A stretch of 64,000 bases of DNA from a virus (IMGVR_UViG_3300046787_000316:62001-126000); one strand, 5' to 3'; counted from the stretch's first letter, positions 26,194 to 36,023 are shown. The notes: generated from the sequence alone by a model not told the origin. Made by a program: numbers and translations.

Positions 26194-27171
26194 TTATTGT
26201 ATATACATATATATATCGTTAATCCATTTTTGCTTATCTGTAAACTTTTGTAACCCTTTTTTCAATCTATCAAATTGTTTAGCATTTTTTTCAAATCCAT
26301 CTTCAATGATTTTAAGATATTGATAGTGGAATTGTTTTTTATTCATAGCTCTATAACGATACTTAATATCCTTCATCCAATCCGAATTAAGTATTGGTAA
26401 TTTACCATTATCAATCGCATCGAATATAGAATACCCAAATGGTTCTTTGGTATAGCATCCGTGAAATATTTGAAAATCTTTTTGAAAAAACTTATTATGG
26501 AATCTGTAATCAAATTCTATAAATCGATGAACATCCGCATTTATTTTACTACCTTCCAATAAACGTTTGTAATCATATTTGTTACTGAAAACGTATGATG
26601 GTATTCCATCCAAGTAATGTGCATTTTTACGAGTTTCACATCTCGCCGCATATCCAATGTAATTACTTGATATTTCAGCAAATGGTTTATTATACTTCCA
26701 TTCATAATAATTTGGAATTGTTATTGTTTTTGGAAAGTATGTATGAATCGTATCACTCTCATATCCTATCCATATAATATTTTTAGAATTATCCAAAATA
26801 TCTTTTTGCCAATGCCAATCCAATCGTGTCATTAGGTTTTCATACTCATCATTTAATCCTAACATATCAGGAATAAAAGCATGAACAAAAGTTGTATGAG
26901 TTTTATGAAGATACTTTTTAATTATAGGATTTGCTTTGTAAGAATGGTGTAGAAAAACTATCTTATCACACTCATCCAATATCCTATCTACTTCCCCATC
27001 GTTTTGGAAAGTGTAAATTGCATCTTTTTCTGACAATAAAGGTCTACCATCCACTATTATTTTATATGGTTCATCAACTAATGGTAAAACATTCTCCATA
27101 AAGTTATTACACCATATATCAGAACCTCCTACTACATTTTTTCCGTAACCCGTTGTTATGAATACTATCAT
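26194..27171 (-). CDS. Putative GT-B glycosyltransferase
   Basis: About 325 residues with a GT4-like layout. The N-terminus VFITTGYGKNVVGGSDIW is a nucleotide-free Rossmann start with a glycine loop. The C-terminal half shows YIGYAARCETRKNAHYL, FQIFHGCYTKEPFGYSIFDAIDNGKLPILN, where EPFGYS..DAI..GKLPI matches the sugar-nucleotide-binding E(x7)E-like region of GT4 enzymes, with one Glu replaced by Asp. Likely elongates the island's glycan. No membrane anchor. Confidence 0.72.
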   Translation of the reverse strand: MIVFITTGYGKNVVGGSDIWCNNFMENVLPLVDEPYKIIVDGRPLLSEKDAIYTFQNDGEVDRILDECDKIVFLHHSYKANPIIKKYLHKTHTTFVHAFIPDMLGLNDEYENLMTRLDWHWQKDILDNSKNIIWIGYESDTIHTYFPKTITIPNYYEWKYNKPFAEISSNYIGYAARCETRKNAHYLDGIPSYVFSNKYDYKRLLEGSKINADVHRFIEFDYRFHNKFFQKDFQIFHGCYTKEPFGYSIFDAIDNGKLPILNSDWMKDIKYRYRAMNKKQFHYQYLKIIEDGFEKNAKQFDRLKKGLQKFTDKQKWINDIYMYIQ

Positions 27172-27176
27172 ATAAA

Positions 27177-27905
27177 TTAATTATGCTCAAAATATATATT
27201 CATATCTAATTTTGAATCTACATATTCATTTAAAGTCGTATTTGTAGAATTACCATATAAACATTTCGGATGGTATGTTTCTATATATGAATCCAATGTA
27301 GTATCCGTAAAACAATATAAAGTAAATTCTTCTATTAATGTAGTTATATTTTCATCCTTTGCTAAATTTAATAATTGGGTAGATATATTACTATCTGATA
27401 TATAAATAAATCCAGCATTTGGTATCACCAATGTATCCATATAATCCCAACTAAATTTATTTAATAAATTAGATTGTAATTCAACCCAATCATCGGCTCT
27501 ATCATATATTGTTTCGTAATCTGATTTGTTATATGAATATATTGGCGCTAATAAATCTTTACCATCTATTTGATTAAAAAATACATCATCCAAATCCTTC
27601 ACTAAATTACAATCCCAATCTAAAAATAATATTTTAGAATAGGTTTTCATAGAAGTATCTATACCAATCAACTTATGTATGAAGTGGTATTTTGGGTGTG
27701 TAAACTTATAATCTAACGAATTTTTACTCATCAATTTTGTTTCATATCCTAAAGATTTTAAAGCATCTCTATTTTCTACTCCCCACACATATACGATTTC
27801 ATTATATTGTGGTGTAGTTGGTATATTTGAAATATCAAAATTTCCAAAAACAACCCTTACAACCTTGACATCTCTTGTATCTTGAAATGAAATTATTTTA
27901 TCCAT
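27177..27905 (-). CDS. Putative GT-A glycosyltransferase (GT8-like)
   Basis: About 242 residues. SKILFLDWDCNLVKDLDDVFF near residue 88 gives a DxD site in the DWDCN form, as in glycogenin- and GT8-type enzymes, preceded by HFIHKLIGIDTS. The C-terminus is short, with PNAGFIYISDS as the acceptor-side strand. It is the first gene after the tail fibre gene in coding order, and the 6-nt gap implies cotranscription with it. That raises the possibility that it modifies the fibre itself. Confidence 0.65.
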   Translation of the reverse strand: MDKIISFQDTRDVKVVRVVFGNFDISNIPTTPQYNEIVYVWGVENRDALKSLGYETKLMSKNSLDYKFTHPKYHFIHKLIGIDTSMKTYSKILFLDWDCNLVKDLDDVFFNQIDGKDLLAPIYSYNKSDYETIYDRADDWVELQSNLLNKFSWDYMDTLVIPNAGFIYISDSNISTQLLNLAKDENITTLIEEFTLYCFTDTTLDSYIETYHPKCLYGNSTNTTLNEYVDSKLDMNIYFEHN

Positions 27906-27911
27906 ATTATT

Positions 27912-30900
27912 TTATTTTTGTATTTGTTCTTCTAATTCCAATACCCTATCTTCTAATAATTCTACCTTTGATGCCATTTCTCGCATAGCAGCTGTAATCA
28001 ATGCGATAATTGCGTTATATTCCACCGTCAATAGATTTTCATATTCAACCGAACCTTTCACAACTTTAACTAACTCCGGAAAATATTTTTGAATATCTTG
28101 TGCAATAAATCCGTATGAATATCCTTTATCGGTTAAAGGCGCAGTTGCATCATTCCATAAAAATGATTTTGGATTTAATTGAGATAATTTCACCATTGGT
28201 GAATCGATTTCTCTAATATCTGTTTTTAATCTCTCATCGGATGTGGAATTAAATGCAGCCGCTTGAATAGAACCGGCTACCTTTACATCTCCAGTAAACG
28301 TTCCAGCTAATCCTGCCCCTGCTGCGGCTCCAATCGCAGTTAAACCACCGGCCGATGAAATTTGGATACCATTTAATCCTATTTCTAATTTTTGAGATAA
28401 TTGTAATGCATTTATTGTAAAAGTCTGAGCGGGTAATGTATATTGATTTACACTTAAACTCCATGCGGGAACACTACTACTAAATGTATATGCAATTGCC
28501 GCACTTGTAATAGACCAAGATATAGCTGTTCCAACTCTGTATTGATACGATGTATTCAATCCACCAAATGCAGCAGCGGTTACCCCACCACTATATCCAG
28601 TAGAAACTGCCCCTGCCATTGTTCCATTGATATACTCATAATATATCTGTTTAGATTGAGTATCCACAGTTTCCCAGCCGCCATTTATAAATCGTTGTAA
28701 CGAAATTGAAATACTAGCGGTGAATACGAAAGTAGAATATTGATAATTTGGTATAGATGATACATTTGATGAAAATGCCGTTCCAATTCCACTTCTTGAA
28801 TTTGGTTGTCCCACCGAAGAACCCTGATAAGTCACCGATATGGTCAATGCATCTTGTGATATACCAAATTGATTGGAATACCCAACTCCAGATGTACGTG
28901 TACGGCTATGACTACCATAATAATTCCAAGTTGTGCCACCCGTTGAACTTAAAGTCTGGTCAGCTCCTTCTACATTTGTCGATGTTGATGTAGCAATTGA
29001 ACTCTGAACCAAATTATCTTTTGTAATTCGAATTCTTTCGGTAGAACCATCGGTTAATGAAATAATACCCGTATTATATAATATAGTTTGGTTGTTATTT
29101 GATTTTATACTACTACCATCGATTGACCAACCACCAACACTACCTGCCGTTTTAGCAGAACCATTATCTTGATATCCAGCATTGTTAGCTAATGATGTTA
29201 TATTTGCTCCAGGTTGAAGTGCCGCATTAGCATTACTTGCAATTGTAGCAATTGTGCTAGCTCCAATTACGGCATTACCACCAATTGTTAAAGTTGCACC
29301 ATCCCAAGTTATACCTTTTGTAGAACCATCTCCGATTGAAAACTTATAATTTGAACCACTATACCCCAAAAAGAACCCCGTTCCAGTATTATAATCGCTC
29401 TGCCCTCCTCTAATGAAACCACCGCCACTCATAGCTATACCACCACTTGCAATAGTAATAGAAGCTTCTATACCAACTTTAGCTTGATTTTGAGCTGAAT
29501 AGTTTTGGACATTTCCTAATCCAACATCGTTGCCGGTCAAACTGAATCCACTCAATGTAAGAGATGTTGCCGTAATTGCTCCCGTAATATTTGCATTGGT
29601 TGCGGTTAATACTCCGGCGGGTGTTACTCTAAATGGAGCAGATGCAAATGTTGCATTTCCTAAAGAAATTCCATCCGTAGTTGCTTTGAAAATATTATTT
29701 CCACTACCAATTGATATCGTTCCACCACTAATAGTTCCACCACTAATAGTTCCACCACTAATGGTAGCAGTCGATGTTATGTTTCCACTAAAATTTCCCG
29801 CATTAGCATTTATAGTTCCATTAACAGTCAATGAAGTTCCATCAAATATTAATTTATCTTTTAATGAGAAATTACCATTACTATCCAAATACACGCCGGT
29901 GTTTGTATTATTAAATGCCCCCGTTCCAATATAAATTTTACGAATAGATGTTCTTGCATCTAAATTTATAGTTGAAGATGTATTATCTCCGACTGTAAAT
30001 AACTCTTTTATATAACCCTGCTGTCCACCAATGGCAGGTGAATATATTACATTATCCCCAATGAATGAACCACTATATTGTCCGTTTGCTAAATTTTTAA
30101 CTTGTGCAAATGATGATGATAGAATTATTGCATTGGAGGAACTTACGGATGCACTTAAAGATGTAATTGAAGAACTAACCGATGAACTTAGAGATGTAAT
30201 ACTACCACTAACACTACCACTCAACGTTGTAATACTACCACTTGCCGATGAACTATACACAGTCATCGTTCCACTAATAGATGAAGAAACTGCTGCCAAC
30301 TCAGCCGCCGATGCGGATGCGGATGCACTTATAAATGTTAAAGTTCCACCAATATTATTATTACCTCCAGTGAAAAGTGCGCTTTGTGTCACTAATACCG
30401 GAACGTAATTATTGTTTACATCATAGAACTCAAATTTAAAATTATAAGTTTCATTCCCAACCACAGTTGGCATAGATGTTACAAACGAAATCTCCGATGG
30501 AGAGAAAGCAGTATCTTCTGTTAACTTTAATGATAGATTTCCAATATGCCATTCACTTTGTGATTGAGAAAGATATAAACTAGCCGTTGGTTCTGCTAAT
30601 GGTAATGTAAACTGAAATACGCTATCTTTTAAATTCTTAGTCGGTGCAATTCCAGTCAATGTTCCAACCAATACTTCCCCATTGTTAGAACCACTCACAT
30701 ATATTCCCATATTACTTGGATTCGATGCCGAATAAAAAGCATCTACTCCAAACTCATATACACTATTTTCTGATAAATTTAGAGATGATGAATATGTAAA
30801 ATACCCACTACCATTTAATTTAACACCATTATCCACTCTACTTGAAGTCAATTGAGTTGTTAGAGTTGGATATGACCATAGTTTTTCTAAAACTTCCGAA

Positions 30901-31679
30901 GTCATTAACCCTGCTTCACCAACCACACTTCCGGTTAACTCATAAGAAGTTAATAACTCCTTTGATTCAACTAAAATATCTTGAATCATATCATAATCAG
31001 AAATATCACCTTCCGATGTTCTGTAAACTTTAATACGTTTAACATCTCCGGCAAATGTATCCAATTTAGAAAGTGTAACATTAGCAAACGATGAAACTAT
31101 ATTTGATTCTATCTTAGAACCGCTTACAATTGTATATATGGGTGAAAGTGTTTCGGAAATACTAGCCGTAGGTCTTTTATAAAAACGTATTTTGGTTGTA
31201 TTTGGTAATTTTGGATTTACCGTTACTTGCTTTTGCCATTTTACATTATAAGTTCCTTGCCAATTTGATGGAACGGGAATTAATACACCGGCATCATTAT
31301 AATAATCACTTAATTCTCCCAATATAGTAATAGTAGCGGGACCAAATGATGTATCCGGGTAAATATGAACAGCTATCACTTTTGATACCCCCTCATAATA
31401 TTCGGTTACAACCGATTCACCCGCTACCGATGAAGAAACTATACCCTCACCTGGTTCGTAGTATATAGTATTACCTTGCGAATCTTTAATTTCAATTTTA
31501 ATTAAGGTATCGGCTACCAATTGTTCTGAACCTTGAATTAAAAATGCGTTCTTTCCACCCGTAAATGTATCGGATAATTCAGTTATTTTAAAATACTTAC
31601 TAAACGGGTCAGTATCCGTTACAAATGTATTATATTTATCTAAATTTTCAGTAAATAGAGTTTTTTGTGTTACAGCCAT
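27912..31679 (-). CDS. Long tail fibre with C-terminal S74 intramolecular chaperone
   Basis: A 1255-residue fibre, receptor-binding candidate. The N-terminal 400 residues are Ig-like beta strands with attachment to the tail inferred. The middle is Ser-rich (SSSVSSSITSLS) and then Gly/Thr repeats (TISGGTISGG). The C-terminal 110 residues are a peptidase S74 chaperone: STSDERLKTDIREI, YSYGFIAQDIQKYFPELV, then a coiled coil ending LELEEQIQK. S74 chaperones trimerise the fibre and then cut themselves off, so the released fibre would end before SDERLK. Preceded by two possible late-type signals and divergent to the regulator gene. Strong assignment by the S74 end. Confidence 0.92.
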   Translation of the reverse strand: MAVTQKTLFTENLDKYNTFVTDTDPFSKYFKITELSDTFTGGKNAFLIQGSEQLVADTLIKIEIKDSQGNTIYYEPGEGIVSSSVAGESVVTEYYEGVSKVIAVHIYPDTSFGPATITILGELSDYYNDAGVLIPVPSNWQGTYNVKWQKQVTVNPKLPNTTKIRFYKRPTASISETLSPIYTIVSGSKIESNIVSSFANVTLSKLDTFAGDVKRIKVYRTSEGDISDYDMIQDILVESKELLTSYELTGSVVGEAGLMTSEVLEKLWSYPTLTTQLTSSRVDNGVKLNGSGYFTYSSSLNLSENSVYEFGVDAFYSASNPSNMGIYVSGSNNGEVLVGTLTGIAPTKNLKDSVFQFTLPLAEPTASLYLSQSQSEWHIGNLSLKLTEDTAFSPSEISFVTSMPTVVGNETYNFKFEFYDVNNNYVPVLVTQSALFTGGNNNIGGTLTFISASASASAAELAAVSSSISGTMTVYSSSASGSITTLSGSVSGSITSLSSSVSSSITSLSASVSSSNAIILSSSFAQVKNLANGQYSGSFIGDNVIYSPAIGGQQGYIKELFTVGDNTSSTINLDARTSIRKIYIGTGAFNNTNTGVYLDSNGNFSLKDKLIFDGTSLTVNGTINANAGNFSGNITSTATISGGTISGGTISGGTISIGSGNNIFKATTDGISLGNATFASAPFRVTPAGVLTATNANITGAITATSLTLSGFSLTGNDVGLGNVQNYSAQNQAKVGIEASITIASGGIAMSGGGFIRGGQSDYNTGTGFFLGYSGSNYKFSIGDGSTKGITWDGATLTIGGNAVIGASTIATIASNANAALQPGANITSLANNAGYQDNGSAKTAGSVGGWSIDGSSIKSNNNQTILYNTGIISLTDGSTERIRITKDNLVQSSIATSTSTNVEGADQTLSSTGGTTWNYYGSHSRTRTSGVGYSNQFGISQDALTISVTYQGSSVGQPNSRSGIGTAFSSNVSSIPNYQYSTFVFTASISISLQRFINGGWETVDTQSKQIYYEYINGTMAGAVSTGYSGGVTAAAFGGLNTSYQYRVGTAISWSITSAAIAYTFSSSVPAWSLSVNQYTLPAQTFTINALQLSQKLEIGLNGIQISSAGGLTAIGAAAGAGLAGTFTGDVKVAGSIQAAAFNSTSDERLKTDIREIDSPMVKLSQLNPKSFLWNDATAPLTDKGYSYGFIAQDIQKYFPELVKVVKGSVEYENLLTVEYNAIIALITAAMREMASKVELLEDRVLELEEQIQK
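29719..29763 (-). repeat. Three 15-bp tandem repeats in tail fibre
   Basis: Three copies of GTTCCACCACTAATA (plus strand; the last ends in G), encoding the five-residue unit I-S-G-G-T on the minus strand. In-frame unit length means slippage would change fibre length by 5 residues without a frameshift. It lies just after the Ser-rich shaft section. Confidence 0.85.
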
Positions 31680-31694
31680 CGATTATTCTTTTAG

Positions 31695-31702
31695 ATAAAT
31701 AT
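31695..31702 (-). promoter_or_regulatory. ATATTTAT late-leader motif before tail fibre
   Basis: Minus-strand ATATTTATCTAAAAG, 16 nt before the fibre ATG. It matches the ATATTTAT-(3)-AAA pattern of other late genes in this window. Confidence 0.4.
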
Positions 31703-31714
31703 TCTTAAAAAAAT

Positions 31715-31775
31715 AAACTAACCATATTTATATATAGAAAACTAATGAATACTTTATAAAACTAAAGAAAACTAA
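31715..31775. repeat. Helically phased AAACTAA repeats, candidate operator
   Basis: AAACTAA occurs at 31715, 31739, 31759 and 31769. The last three are extended to AAAACTAA and spaced 20 and 10 nt, that is, on one face of the helix. They lie in the gap between the divergent fibre gene and the ribbon-helix-helix gene. Ribbon-helix-helix proteins often bind arrays of short direct repeats, so autoregulation is likely but inferred. Confidence 0.55.
31725..31732 (-). promoter_or_regulatory. T4-type late promoter-like TATAAATA
   Basis: Exact minus-strand TATAAATA, the T4 late -10 consensus, 46 nt before the fibre ATG in the divergent gap. A gp55-like sigma factor is encoded in the same window. In such AT-rich DNA a chance match is possible. 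Confidence 0.4.
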
Positions 31776-31781
31776 ATAGTT

Positions 31782-31961
31782 ATGAAATACGCAATGTTAC
31801 AGATTAAAAAAGAAACCCACGAACTTCTCAAAGGATATTGCGAAGAACATGGGTTTAAAATGGGAAGTTTAGTTGAAAACTTAATTAAGAAACACGTTGG
31901 TGTTCCCAAGCCTCAATCAAATGTGTTGAAGGTTGATAAGGTTAGAAATCAATCTTACTAA
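31782..31961 (+). CDS. Ribbon-helix-helix DNA-binding protein
   Basis: The only plus-strand gene found in the window, 59 residues. MKYAMLQIKKETHELLKGYCEEHGF and KMGSLVENLIKKHVGV (split here) fit the Arc/CopG pattern: a short beta strand (YAMLQIKK), helix A (THELLKGYCEEHG) and helix B (MGSLVENLIKKHV), with a basic C-terminal tail. It is divergent from the tail fibre gene across a 102-nt gap with phased repeats. Its last 20 nt overlap the end of the Mre11-Rad50 gene on the other strand. No Shine-Dalgarno site; the leader is A-rich. A small repressor or anti-late switch is plausible. Confidence 0.7.
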   Translation: MKYAMLQIKKETHELLKGYCEEHGFKMGSLVENLIKKHVGVPKPQSNVLKVDKVRNQSY

Positions 31962-34900
31962 ATCCATTCTCTTTTTTAATTTCAATTAATCCATCTACTA
32001 TATCTCGCATTTGTTCTAAGTGAGAAATCATCCAAATGAAATCAAATTGAGTTTTTAAATACTGCATCATCATAAATAAAGATGATAGGTTATCACTATC
32101 TAATGTTCCAAACCCTTCATCAATTACTAAGAAGTTTGGACGAGGTAAGTTACATACATTAATAAGAGCAACTCTAATTGCCAATCCACTTACGAATTTC
32201 TCCATACCACTACACATTTCTAATGGCCATTCCTGGTCATCATAAACTATTTTGGCGTTAATTGATTTACCATCCACATCCATCACAATTCCAAAATCAA
32301 CAACTTGTCCTAAAATATTATTTACTTCATTTTCGATAACCGGCAATGCTTTGGAAATCAACTCATAAGGAATACCATCTCTCTTCACCGCATCTAAATA
32401 ATAGGTGTATAGGCGGTTCTTTTCCTCTAAATCCTTAACTTCTTCCATCTGTAACTTTATCCTCTCTATAAACGAAGATATGGAAGAAATAGAGCCATTC
32501 ACTCCTGCTATCTCTTTAGTGATTTTTTTAATCTCACTTTCTATTTCACCTTTGGTTTTTTGTAATCCTACGATTATGCTATTGATTTGAGTATTACGTT
32601 TGATTGTTTCCTCATTATCGTGATATTTTTGAATATTAGCTTTAATAGTATCTAATTGATGTTGTAATAACTCCTCCTTAGTATCAAACCCACTCATTTC
32701 AGCAACGGCAGTTTGTAACTTAGAACTAACATTAGTTACATCGGATTTCAATCTATTCCACTCAATCCATTGAGATTCTACATCTTTAAGTTTTTCAATT
32801 TTAGAAATTAAATTACCTAAATTAGATTGCAATTCATCCAATTGAATTAACTGATGGCTAACTATATTTTTAGTTTCTTGTGCATCTTTAACAAATACGT
32901 TATCACAACAAAACTTACAATTAGGGTCATACTCATGCTTTTCTAAATGCGAAAGTTTATCTGTATTAGCATCTAATGAAATCTTTAACTTATCAATCAA
33001 ATGAACTGATTGAGTATGCTCCGTATTTAACGTATTATAACTTTCATACACCAAATCAACCGATTCGCCATTAAATTCTTTAATTTCACCAATTCTTTCA
33101 TTTAACGAAATGATTGTATCCTTATATGATTGAATTTTTTCATTCTTATCTTTTTTCTCCGATAATATGTGTAAGATATCTCTACCAATAGAATTCTGTT
33201 GTTTAGTTAAACTATCTAAATCCAAATTACCATCCATAGGAGTAAGTTCTGCACTCAATCCAACAATACGATTGCTTAAATCGGTTACATCTTCATTTCT
33301 GTTTGCTAATGTTTTTTCTAAATCTTTTAAAACCGATTTATATGATTTCAATTCATTAGCTTTAGTAGCTAATTCCGTTGTGAAATCCGTTTTCTTAAAA
33401 TTCTTAATTAAAACACTCACTTCTTTAATATCATCGGTAGCAGTTTCATATAATTTATCAAAGATATTCAATCCCATAAATTGTGCTAACAAATCCTTAC
33501 GTTCTGATTGAGATTTATCAATGAATAATGCGTTATTACCTTGTAGAGATAATGCCGTTAATACAAAATCTTCATATTTACCAACATATTGTTCTATAAT
33601 AGTGTTCGTATCACGTCTTTCTGTTCCATTTAACGATGTTTTGGTATCGCCATCTTGTCTCCAAAATTGTACATCAACTTTAACATTCTTTCCTTTGTTA
33701 ATTGTTTTGGCAGTTCTCTCAATATGATAATCTAACCCATCGATTTGAAAATGTAAATGACAAGAGAAATCCGTTTTACGATTATTTAAAATATTAGCCG
33801 CTTTATAAGCTCTACTGCTCTTATCGTATAAACAAAAAGATACTGCATCAAATAATGATGATTTACCTGCGGCATTTGGTGCAAATAATCCAACCAATCC
33901 ACCTAATTTGGTAAAATCAATTTTATTATCCTCACCATAACTAAACATATTAGAAAACTCAAAACGTATTGGTTTCCATTGTATGTTACGTTGTACATCA
34001 TCTTGTACTATCCTACTATTAATATCTCTATTAATCATTTCCAATCCTTTCAAATCTTCGGGAACTACAAATGGCATCATTCTCTCAACATACTCATTTA
34101 TAAGTGAGTTTTGATAATTGATATCTGAAATATCTTCGAAGTCCAATTTGTTTAATCGGTTTCCCGTTTTAGATTTAGAAAGAGAATCGGTTCTAATAAT
34201 TGTGAAATCATCTACACCATATCTCATTTTAATTTCAGCCATTACTCGTTTAGTATCAGCCGTATCAGTATTAGATAAACGAACTCTTAAACGAGGTTTC
34301 CTTGGCATATTCGTTACAATTGGAACTTTTCCATTATCGATATCCATAGTATAATATCCATAATCATTATCGATATCAACTGCCTCATAACTCATAGTAT
34401 CCAAATCCCAAACTAAGAAACCATGCTTATCTAAAGATTCGCCAAAGTTTTGCTGAACTAATGAACCAGCATAAACTACCTTACATCCTTTTGGAGAAAT
34501 CATTTCTTGTCTTTTATGAATATCACCCAATAGGGCTAAATCATATCCATCAAACATATCGGTTGTAAAGTGTCGAGATGAAACTACATATCCAATATCT
34601 GTCATCGAATTATCAACCGGGCCGTGAAACAATGCAATCTTTTTGTTTCCAAACATTGTATCTGCTTTAGGCCAATTCTCTTTAGTATCGAATATACTGA
34701 ACACCCCGAAGTCTACACCACCAATCGAATATACTTGAGTATCTCTTAGGTAAGTAAAGTTTGGTAAGTTCAATGCTTCAACGATTGGAGTAAGAACATC
34801 CAATCTATCGGAGTTATTCATATTACAATCGTGATTACCCGTAATAAGGATAGTTTCGCATAATTTCGAGCATTCCGTAAATAACCAACTAATCTCTCTC

Positions 34901-35085
34901 ACTAATTCGGGAGAAAGTTCCAACTTAGCATGGGCAATATCACCTGCTAAATAAATGATTGAATCTTCTACTCCTCTTGAACGGATTTCATCAAACATTT
35001 TTTCAAACACTTGTCTATACTCATTATGTCTTTTGACATTCCGAATATGTACGTCTGCAATGTGGTAAATCTTTTTTAAACTCAT
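31942..35085 (-). CDS. Single-chain Mre11-Rad50 (gp47-gp46) recombination nuclease
   Basis: One uninterrupted 1047-residue reading frame carrying both subunits. Residues 1-340 are an SbcD/Mre11/gp47 metallophosphoesterase: ADVH (10-13), AGDIAH (47-52), GNHD (83-86), LLGDIH (185-190). From 370 it is SbcC/Rad50/gp46: Walker A LFAPNAAGKSS (400-410), long coiled coils, a zinc hook C723-K-F-C726, and Walker B FLVIDEGFGTLD (985-996) with SHLE. In T4 and most bacteria these are two proteins. It would resect DNA ends for recombination-driven replication. Its start overlaps the primase stop (ATGA), a replication operon. The fusion is the odd feature. Confidence 0.95.
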   Translation of the reverse strand: MSLKKIYHIADVHIRNVKRHNEYRQVFEKMFDEIRSRGVEDSIIYLAGDIAHAKLELSPELVREISWLFTECSKLCETILITGNHDCNMNNSDRLDVLTPIVEALNLPNFTYLRDTQVYSIGGVDFGVFSIFDTKENWPKADTMFGNKKIALFHGPVDNSMTDIGYVVSSRHFTTDMFDGYDLALLGDIHKRQEMISPKGCKVVYAGSLVQQNFGESLDKHGFLVWDLDTMSYEAVDIDNDYGYYTMDIDNGKVPIVTNMPRKPRLRVRLSNTDTADTKRVMAEIKMRYGVDDFTIIRTDSLSKSKTGNRLNKLDFEDISDINYQNSLINEYVERMMPFVVPEDLKGLEMINRDINSRIVQDDVQRNIQWKPIRFEFSNMFSYGEDNKIDFTKLGGLVGLFAPNAAGKSSLFDAVSFCLYDKSSRAYKAANILNNRKTDFSCHLHFQIDGLDYHIERTAKTINKGKNVKVDVQFWRQDGDTKTSLNGTERRDTNTIIEQYVGKYEDFVLTALSLQGNNALFIDKSQSERKDLLAQFMGLNIFDKLYETATDDIKEVSVLIKNFKKTDFTTELATKANELKSYKSVLKDLEKTLANRNEDVTDLSNRIVGLSAELTPMDGNLDLDSLTKQQNSIGRDILHILSEKKDKNEKIQSYKDTIISLNERIGEIKEFNGESVDLVYESYNTLNTEHTQSVHLIDKLKISLDANTDKLSHLEKHEYDPNCKFCCDNVFVKDAQETKNIVSHQLIQLDELQSNLGNLISKIEKLKDVESQWIEWNRLKSDVTNVSSKLQTAVAEMSGFDTKEELLQHQLDTIKANIQKYHDNEETIKRNTQINSIIVGLQKTKGEIESEIKKITKEIAGVNGSISSISSFIERIKLQMEEVKDLEEKNRLYTYYLDAVKRDGIPYELISKALPVIENEVNNILGQVVDFGIVMDVDGKSINAKIVYDDQEWPLEMCSGMEKFVSGLAIRVALINVCNLPRPNFLVIDEGFGTLDSDNLSSLFMMMQYLKTQFDFIWMISHLEQMRDIVDGLIEIKKENGFSKIDF

Positions 35086-36023
35086 AAATTTTTAATCTTA
35101 TTTAATAATAACTCTTCTGGAGAAAACGTATTTGCTTTCCCCAACTCTTCGTAAAATTTGGAATACCCCATATCAGCCGCATCTTTATCTTTAAGATACA
35201 TCATAGTTACGTTAATTCCTTGTTTACGAAAGTATTCACCTGCTTTAAGTGCTTCGTTAATTGCATCGTTATCTAATGAAATAACAATATCGGTAACTCC
35301 GCTCATAAAGATTTTTTGTACTAATTCTCTTGAAGGAAACTTTCCTAACAATGGAATAGCATTTCTTTTAATTGTAATAGCATCAAAAACTCCTTCACAA
35401 AGTATAATTGGTTCATTCCAATTGATTTGCGATTCCAAACAAATTACATTTTTACTGATTGGTGGATTCTTATACTTCATCTTTTCTTCCGGGTAATAGG
35501 AACGAGAAACAAAATAGTTTAACGAACCATCCGAAGTGTAGGATGGAATAATAACTCTTCTACTATATAATCCTTCTTTACAATATCCAATATTATACTT
35601 AATGATTTCTTTTTTAGTAATGCCCCTCTCATTTAGATAATGGATAGCATGTCTGTATTCGGGATTAAATCCTTTAGGTTCATCGCTAAGAGAAATAAAT
35701 TCTTTTGGAAGTTGGATAAACACCTTTGTATCGGCATCTTCCGTTAATGGGTTGTAATTTGAATCACCATAGATATCTCTAATGATACCTATCGTTTTTC
35801 TATCTACATCTAATTTCTTTAATAACGATGTTAATTTCTTACCACCACTATTACAAGTCCAACAATGCCATTTTTGAGTTTCGGTATTTACTTGGAGCTT
35901 TTGCTTAGCATGATTGCAGAATGGACAGTAAAAAGCTAACTCATTACCCTTCAAAGAAGAGTAACTACCCAACGCATTAGATAGCGTAGATATTACGATA
36001 TTTTTGTCTGTAATTTTCAACAC
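35082..36023 (-). CDS. DNA primase (T4 gp61/DnaG-like)
   Basis: About 313 residues, near the size of T4 gp61. The N-terminal zinc ribbon has C33-x2-C36 (CPFC) and C54-x2-C57 (CWTC). The TOPRIM core has ILCEGVFDA with E210 and SLDNDA with D251 and D253, the metal-binding acidic residues. It makes RNA primers on the lagging strand and would work with a gp41-type helicase encoded outside the window. It follows a host-type promoter and couples to the Mre11-Rad50 gene. Confidence 0.93.
   Translation of the reverse strand: MLKITDKNIVISTLSNALGSYSSLKGNELAFYCPFCNHAKQKLQVNTETQKWHCWTCNSGGKKLTSLLKKLDVDRKTIGIIRDIYGDSNYNPLTEDADTKVFIQLPKEFISLSDEPKGFNPEYRHAIHYLNERGITKKEIIKYNIGYCKEGLYSRRVIIPSYTSDGSLNYFVSRSYYPEEKMKYKNPPISKNVICLESQINWNEPIILCEGVFDAITIKRNAIPLLGKFPSRELVQKIFMSGVTDIVISLDNDAINEALKAGEYFRKQGINVTMMYLKDKDAADMGYSKFYEELGKANTFSPEELLLNKIKNL

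Noticed and set aside
29530-29934. 134-codon plus-strand frame
   Set aside because: Antisense to repeat-rich fibre sequence; its Pro/Leu/Val repeats are the complement of ISGGT coding repeats.
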